Assembly: GCA_018240105.1 (NCBI GenBank)
Contig: JAFEGE010000005.1
Span: forward strand, 85,189 to 122,599
DNA from: Verrucomicrobiota bacterium
GTDB lineage: Bacteria > Chlamydiota > Chlamydiia > Chlamydiales > 2-12-FULL-49-11
Reading direction: 5' to 3'
DNA length: 37,411 nucleotides
Shown in pieces: positions 32,711 through 37,411 of this stretch. The translations under genes and the position numbers were made by a program. The notes beneath the pieces are model-generated. The model did no database searches, was not told the origin of the DNA, and saw nothing but the letters and a program-made list of their open reading frames with translations. Every line of letters begins with the position of its first letter. Within the stretch, counting starts at the first letter, position 1.

Positions 32711-35104
32711 TTGGCAAAAAACTTAAAGCTCACGATAAAAAACACCCAACTTGCAGCTGTTCTTAAAAAAGCGCAACAAAAGAAAGAGCCTTCTTCAGAA
32801 AGTAGTATTGAAGAAGAAAAACTTCCTTCTATTAGCCATGCTCAGTCTGTTAAAGGTGATGAAAATCTTGCCGAAAAGAAAATTGTACGGGCAAAGAAAG
32901 CTCCACAATTCGTTGACGCTTTAAAAAAAGAGGAGCCACCTCCTCCGGTAATACCCGCTCCTCTTCCTATCGTAGAAGAAAAAGCGCCTCCTCCCCCCCC
33001 TCCCTTACCAGAGATTGTAGAGAAGGCTCCAGAAGTTGCGCCTCCAGCTCCGCTCTCCACTAAGGAAAAGGAAAAAGAGGAAGAACAAGTATCTATCGAT
33101 AAGAAAAAGAAAAAACCTGATGCGCCGACCAAAGAAGGTGTCAAAGAGTTTGAAGATGATGCAAACAAAAATAAAAAGCCGCAGCAGACCTTAAAAAGAC
33201 AATCTTTTAGCCGCGTATTCGATTCAAGAGATCGTAGTGGTCTTAGAACGGGTGATGATGAAAATTGGAGACGCAGAAGATACGGCAAACAAAAACAAGA
33301 GCGTGCCCCTGAGTCAATACAGCGGCCTAAAGAGATCACACTTGCTCTTCCGATCAATGTAAAAGATCTTGCTAGCTTGATGAAGTTAAAATCATCTGAT
33401 GTTATCCAAAAACTCTTTCTACAAGGTCTTCCTGTTACCATCAATGACGATTTAGATGATCCGACTATTGTAGAGCTGATTGGCCAAGAGTTTGGTGTTA
33501 CTGTTACTATTGATACTTCTAAAAAAGAGCGCCTACAAATTACCGGTAGATCGATAGATGAAGAGATCTCAGATACTTCAAGCGAAGATCTAAAGACTAG
33601 GCCCCCTGTTGTTACGGTTATGGGCCATGTCGATCACGGAAAGACTAGCATTATTGACTGTTTCCGAAAGAGTAATCTGATCGCTGGGGAAGCTGGCGCA
33701 ATCACGCAACATATCGGTGCTTTCCAAGTAAAAACAAAGCACGGTAGCTTTACTGTTTTAGATACACCGGGCCACGAAGCTTTTAGCGAAATCAGAAGAC
33801 GCGGCGCTCATGTAACAGACATCGTAATCCTTGTAATCGCAGGTGATGAAGGGATAAAGCCACAAACAGATGAGGCGATCACAAAAGCCAAAGAAGCAGG
33901 CGTTCCGATCATTGTTGCTATCAATAAGATGGATAAAGTTGGCTTTAACACCGATAACATCTACCGAGAGTTAACTGATAGAGGCCTCCTTCCAGAAGCA
34001 TGGGGCGGTGAAGTTATCACTGTCAACTGTTCGGCAAAAACTGGACAAGGGATTGAACAGCTCGGCGAAATGATTGCTTTGCAGTCTGATATTTTAGAGC
34101 TAAAAGCCAATTCTAAAGCCCGTGCTCGCGGTACCGTATTAGAGTCTGAACTACATCGCGGCCTTGGTCCAACAGCTACTTTACTCGTCCAAAATGGCAC
34201 CTTACGCGTTGGCGATGCTGTTATCTTTGAATATGAGTATGGCCGTATTAAAACCATGCACGATGAGCATGGCGTCAACCTTAAAGAAGCTCCACCTTCT
34301 GCAGCTGTCAAGGTAACAGGTCTTTCAGGCGTTCCTCTTGCAGGTAATGACTTTATCTCTATGGAAAATGAGAAGGAAGCGCGCAAAATTACAGAAGAGC
34401 GTAAAGCTTCTATGAAAAGAAAGCTTCTCCTCCATAGCAAATCAAGAGATATTGAGCATCTTTTCAAACAGAAAGAGGCTCAAAAACAGAGAAAAATTCT
34501 TAATATCATCCTCAAAGCAGATGTGGGTGGCTCTTTAGAAGCTGTGAGACAGTCTCTACAGAATATCCCTACAGAGAAAGTAGAGCTTAATTTTATTAGC
34601 ATGGAAGTGGGCCAAATTTCAGAGTCCGATATCGAACTTGCCCAAACTTCTAATGCTTTAATTGTTGGCTTCCATACTAAAATTGAAAGCCATGCTGAGA
34701 GCCTTATTCGCATGAAAAAGGTAAAGATCATCCAACACGATGTGATCTATCACCTAGTCGATGCTGTCAAAGCTCACATGCTCTCTTTACTAGATAAATT
34801 ACGCCACGAGGTTGCATCTGGTGAAGCTAAAGTAATCGCCGTCTTTAAGTCCTCTCATTTAGGGGTTATCGCAGGTTGTCAAGTTGTCGATGGGTCTATT
34901 AAACGCTCTCATCACATACGCGTATACCGCAAAGACGAACTACTTTGGGAAGGAGCCATCTCATCTTTAAAACGCCATCAAGACGACGTAAAAGAGGTTA
35001 AAAAAGATCTCGAGTGCGGAATCGTTCTTGCAAAAAACAGCAATATCGCTGTAGGTGACGTAATCAAAGCTTACGAGATCACTTACATAGCCCAAGAACT
35101 ATAA
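32711..35104 (+). CDS. infB: Translation initiation factor IF-2
   Basis: IF-2 is the GTPase that places initiator tRNA on the 30S subunit. The 797-residue protein starts at TTG (32711-32713), the only in-frame choice that gives the conserved basic N-terminus [11 protein letters not shown] Pro/Glu/Lys-rich N-terminal region (to about 220) precedes the IF2-N domain. The GTPase part has GHVDHGKTS (G1, near residue 305), [15 protein letters not shown] (G3) and NKMDKVG (G4). Domains II to IV run to the end ([20 protein letters not shown]). The N-terminal part includes a run of prolines (PPPPPPLPE), a substrate for the EF-P encoded elsewhere in this window. Confidence 0.97.
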   Translation: MAKNLKLTIKNTQLAAVLKKAQQKKEPSSESSIEEEKLPSISHAQSVKGDENLAEKKIVRAKKAPQFVDALKKEEPPPPVIPAPLPIVEEKAPPPPPPLPEIVEKAPEVAPPAPLSTKEKEKEEEQVSIDKKKKKPDAPTKEGVKEFEDDANKNKKPQQTLKRQSFSRVFDSRDRSGLRTGDDENWRRRRYGKQKQERAPESIQRPKEITLALPINVKDLASLMKLKSSDVIQKLFLQGLPVTINDDLDDPTIVELIGQEFGVTVTIDTSKKERLQITGRSIDEEISDTSSEDLKTRPPVVTVMGHVDHGKTSIIDCFRKSNLIAGEAGAITQHIGAFQVKTKHGSFTVLDTPGHEAFSEIRRRGAHVTDIVILVIAGDEGIKPQTDEAITKAKEAGVPIIVAINKMDKVGFNTDNIYRELTDRGLLPEAWGGEVITVNCSAKTGQGIEQLGEMIALQSDILELKANSKARARGTVLESELHRGLGPTATLLVQNGTLRVGDAVIFEYEYGRIKTMHDEHGVNLKEAPPSAAVKVTGLSGVPLAGNDFISMENEKEARKITEERKASMKRKLLLHSKSRDIEHLFKQKEAQKQRKILNIILKADVGGSLEAVRQSLQNIPTEKVELNFISMEVGQISESDIELAQTSNALIVGFHTKIESHAESLIRMKKVKIIQHDVIYHLVDAVKAHMLSLLDKLRHEVASGEAKVIAVFKSSHLGVIAGCQVVDGSIKRSHHIRVYRKDELLWEGAISSLKRHQDDVKEVKKDLECGIVLAKNSNIAVGDVIKAYEITYIAQEL

Positions 35105-35111
35105 AAATTTT

Positions 35112-35486
35112 ATGTCTTCTTCTCGTCGTATTGAAAGGGTAAACTCCCTCTTAAAAGAGGTCCTTTCCGAAGTTATTCGGAAAGACCTTAAAAGTCACAC
35201 GCTTCCAGACCTTTTGACGATTACAAACGTCGACGTCAGTAAAGATCTTAGATATGCTAAAGTCTACATCAGTATTATTGAAGACAATACACACAAAAAA
35301 GAAGAGATCTTACAGATCCTCCAGGATGCTGCCGGCTACATTGCCGTTTTAGCCTCAAAAAAAGTCGTCCTACGTTATTTTCCTTCTCTTACTTTTAAGC
35401 TTGATACCTCCATCGATAAGTACATGGAAATTGATCAGCTCTTAAGACGCATCGAAGAAAAGCGAGGCAAAGAAGAGGCAAGTTAA
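35112..35486 (+). CDS. rbfA: Ribosome-binding factor A
   Basis: RbfA is a KH-like protein needed for late maturation of 16S rRNA in the 30S subunit. The 124-residue product shows RIERVNSLLKEVLSEVI, LLTITNVDVSKDLRYAKVYISI and FKLDTSIDKYMEIDQLLRRI. It starts seven bases after the infB stop and its own stop is one base before the truB ATG. Confidence 0.94.
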   Translation: MSSSRRIERVNSLLKEVLSEVIRKDLKSHTLPDLLTITNVDVSKDLRYAKVYISIIEDNTHKKEEILQILQDAAGYIAVLASKKVVLRYFPSLTFKLDTSIDKYMEIDQLLRRIEEKRGKEEAS

Positions 35487-35487
35487 C

Positions 35488-36195
35488 ATGGAAGGGATCC
35501 TTCTTATCGATAAACCCAAAGGAAAGACTTCCTTCCACCTTGTCGCTCTTCTTCGAAAGCTAACAAACGTACAGAAGATTGGCCATGGTGGCACCCTTGA
35601 TCCCCTTGCAACCGGGGTTATGGTCCTTTTAGTAGGAAAGGCTTTTACTACTAAAGCTGATAGCTTTCTCACTCACGATAAAGAATATACAACACGCATC
35701 CTTTTAGGTACCGAGACCGATAGTTACGATATTACAGGAGCCATCACAAGACAAGAGACGACTATTCCGACCTTAGAGGAGATCACAAAAGCGCTTACAC
35801 TCTTTCAAGGAACAGTTTCTCAAATTCCCCCCATGTTTTCCGCAAAAAAACATAAAGGCAAAAAGCTGTATGAACTTGCTCGCAAGGGGCAAGAGATAGA
35901 GAGAAAACCCTCGATAGTCACCATTAAAACGACACTTCTCTCTTATGAATATCCCTATCTCGACCTTCACATTAGCGCATCAAAGGGTACCTATATTCGC
36001 ACGATTGCCTTTGATCTTGGTAGAGCCCTTGGCTGTGGCGCTACAGTTTTTGAACTTAGACGGACGCGCCAAGGCCCGTTTTCTATAAAAGAGTGTATAA
36101 CTACTCAAGAGCTAGTAGACTATTTTGCACAAACAACTTCTAAATCTCTCCCCTTAAAGGGGTATGCAACTTTCCAGGAGACTTCCCATGCCTAA
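35488..36195 (+). CDS. truB: tRNA pseudouridine-55 synthase
   Basis: TruB makes pseudouridine 55 in the T loop of tRNAs. Visible are [35 protein letters not shown] with the catalytic Asp in [24 protein letters not shown] and [15 protein letters not shown]. The 235-residue length is near the short end of the family. Its last eight bases overlap the ychF start. In Chlamydia, as I recall, ribF follows truB; here it is absent. Confidence 0.95.
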   Translation: MEGILLIDKPKGKTSFHLVALLRKLTNVQKIGHGGTLDPLATGVMVLLVGKAFTTKADSFLTHDKEYTTRILLGTETDSYDITGAITRQETTIPTLEEITKALTLFQGTVSQIPPMFSAKKHKGKKLYELARKGQEIERKPSIVTIKTTLLSYEYPYLDLHISASKGTYIRTIAFDLGRALGCGATVFELRRTRQGPFSIKECITTQELVDYFAQTTSKSLPLKGYATFQETSHA

Positions 36196-37282
36196 CCTAT
36201 CTTGCGGAATTGTAGGATTACCAAACGTTGGTAAGTCTACACTTTTTAATGCTCTCACAAAACAGATGGTTGCCGCCTCTAATTTTCCCTTTTGTACGAT
36301 CGATCCAAATGTCGGTGTTGTTAACGTCCCCGATGAGAGGCTTGAGGCACTCTCTAAATTGACAAAAAGCCAAAAAATTGTCCCAGCAACCATCTCTTTT
36401 GTCGATATCGCAGGGCTTGTTAAAGGCGCCTCTGAAGGTGAAGGGCTTGGGAACCAGTTTCTCTCAAACATCCGCGAAACTGATCTTATCGTACAGGTAG
36501 TACGCTGCTTTGAAGATGAGAATGTGATCCATGTAAACGGGACTATTGATCCCATCCACGATATCGAAATCATACAATTAGAGCTCATCCTATCAGATCT
36601 TCATACCGCCGATAAAATCTATACAAAGCTCGAAAAAAATGCTAAAAGCGCAAAAGAAAAGCCCGCTGTCCTCACCGTTTTAGAAAAAATACGGACCCAT
36701 CTTAACGCGAATCAACCTATCCGAACACTCTCCTTTACACCGGAAGAGAAAGAAGCGCTAAAGCCCTACCCTTTCCTAACCGCAAAACCCCTTCTTTACT
36801 GCACAAACGTCTCAGAAAAAGATCTTCCTTCTATGGAAAACAGCTACGTTGAAAAGGTACGTGCCTATGCAGCCAAAGAAAATATCCCCGTAATCCCTAT
36901 CTGCGCTCGTCTAGAAGAAGAGCTCGCTGGATTATCTGATACGGACGCTAAAGAGTATTTAGATTCTCTTGGCCTAACAGAGAGCGGTCTATCGCGCCTC
37001 ATTAGAGTCTCTTTTGCCTCTCTTGATCTTATCACCTTCTATACAGCTGGTGAGAAAGAGTCTAGAGCCTGGACAGTCCACAAAGGAGCCCTCGCTCCTG
37101 AAGCCGCGGCTGCCATTCATACCGATATACAAAAAGGGTTTATCCGAGCCGAGGTTATCTCCTACGATGATTACATCCGCTATGGTGGACGGGTCCAAGC
37201 GCGCGAAGCCGGCAAAGTACGCATCGAAGGTAAAAGCTACACCGTCCATGGCGATGATGTAATTCTCTTCTTTCACAATTAA
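36188..37282 (+). CDS. ychF: Ribosome-binding ATPase YchF
   Basis: YchF is an Obg-family ATPase that binds ribosomes. The 364-residue product has [18 protein letters not shown] (P-loop), the [21 protein letters not shown] switch, CTNVSEKDL in place of the usual NKxD (explaining ATP preference in the family), a helical hairpin insertion, and a C-terminal TGS-like domain ([31 protein letters not shown]). I start at the ATG at 36188, with AGGAG seven bases upstream. A longer frame to 36164 is not needed. It is the last gene of the operon. Confidence 0.96.
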   Translation: MPNLSCGIVGLPNVGKSTLFNALTKQMVAASNFPFCTIDPNVGVVNVPDERLEALSKLTKSQKIVPATISFVDIAGLVKGASEGEGLGNQFLSNIRETDLIVQVVRCFEDENVIHVNGTIDPIHDIEIIQLELILSDLHTADKIYTKLEKNAKSAKEKPAVLTVLEKIRTHLNANQPIRTLSFTPEEKEALKPYPFLTAKPLLYCTNVSEKDLPSMENSYVEKVRAYAAKENIPVIPICARLEEELAGLSDTDAKEYLDSLGLTESGLSRLIRVSFASLDLITFYTAGEKESRAWTVHKGALAPEAAAAIHTDIQKGFIRAEVISYDDYIRYGGRVQAREAGKVRIEGKSYTVHGDDVILFFHN

Positions 37283-37347
37283 TTCCAATAGACTTCTTTC
37301 GAAACTCGCTTTGTTTGGAAAAATGAACTATTTTTGAGCAGGTTTTC

Positions 37348-37395
37348 TAAGGAATTTTGAGAGCATATGTGTACATATGGTCGAAAAAATCCTTA
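37348..37395. repeat. 48-bp imperfect palindrome after ychF
   Basis: Arms 37348-37369 and 37374-37395 match at 17 or 18 of 22 positions, with perfect outer TAAGGA and inner CATATG ends around TGTA. It lies 66 nt after the ychF stop and is followed by six A residues on plus. On the minus strand the T run follows the left end only weakly. It may be a terminator, or a copy of a palindromic repeat; only one copy is in the window. Confidence 0.55.
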
Positions 37396-37411
37396 AAAAA
37401 GATGCCAAAAA

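Noticed and set aside
32842-33444. Minus-strand 200-codon frame opposite infB
   Set aside because: It is the complement of the Pro/Lys-rich infB N-terminus; the Gly/Ser/Phe-rich product is a composition artefact.
1-37411. CRISPR arrays, insertion sequences, transposases, prophage genes
   Set aside because: I found no regularly spaced repeats, transposase motifs or phage structural genes. Only the two isolated palindromes at 9027-9200 and 37348-37395 hint at mobile repeats.

Overview
This window looks like chromosomal DNA of a member of the Chlamydiota, most likely an environmental (amoeba- or arthropod-associated) lineage rather than Chlamydia itself. The main evidence is gene order. At the right end rpsA-nusA-infB-rbfA-truB-ychF has the chlamydial order, except that the ribF gene I recall between truB and ychF in Chlamydia is missing. 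In the middle, rpe, efp, accB and accC lie together as in Chlamydia, but with a YvcK-type gene and a HAD phosphatase inserted. The tRNA genes encode no CCA end, Shine-Dalgarno sites are often weak, GTG and TTG starts are common, and many genes of unknown family carry lipoprotein signals or Inc-like hydrophobic segments. The exact genus cannot be fixed from the sequence alone.

Layout. 1-702: end-truncated glutamate/dicarboxylate symporter. 969-3585: an Inc-like membrane protein and a secreted repeat protein. 3624-11429: a run of genes for enzymes that mostly carry export signals: a class-3-type lipase lipoprotein, a small membrane protein followed in the same frame by a DUF4385 domain with no start codon, a polysaccharide pyruvyl transferase-like protein, a GNAT acetyltransferase fused to a dimethylarginine dimethylaminohydrolase (DDAH)-like domain, a nucleoside hydrolase, an EEP-type nuclease/phosphatase and a second GNAT. 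11481-15749: tRNA-Thr and tRNA-Tyr, a SEC-C protein, a TtcA-type tRNA thiolase, PutP, SurE, a lipoprotein, tRNA-Val and tRNA-Asp. 15933-17124: a YitT protein, then about 350 bases without an ordinary gene that hold several stems and a strong terminator. 17202-18451: a two-gene unit (51 aa basic protein, 363 aa coiled-coil protein). 18501-24081: a seven-gene minus-strand operon, rpe-yvcK-HAD-efp-accB-accC-rmlA. 24161-28679: a small lipoprotein, a DUF892 protein and two large proteins of unknown family. 28639-29442: an aspartokinase lacking its regulatory domains. 29633-37282: the translation/ribosome-assembly operon rpsA-nusA-infB-rbfA-truB-ychF.

The housekeeping blocks are ordinary. The accessory interest lies in the exported-enzyme block (host metabolites such as methylarginines and nucleosides are plausible substrates), the structured intergenic region after yitT, the large inverted repeat at the end of the nucleoside hydrolase gene, and the split membrane-protein/DUF4385 frame.
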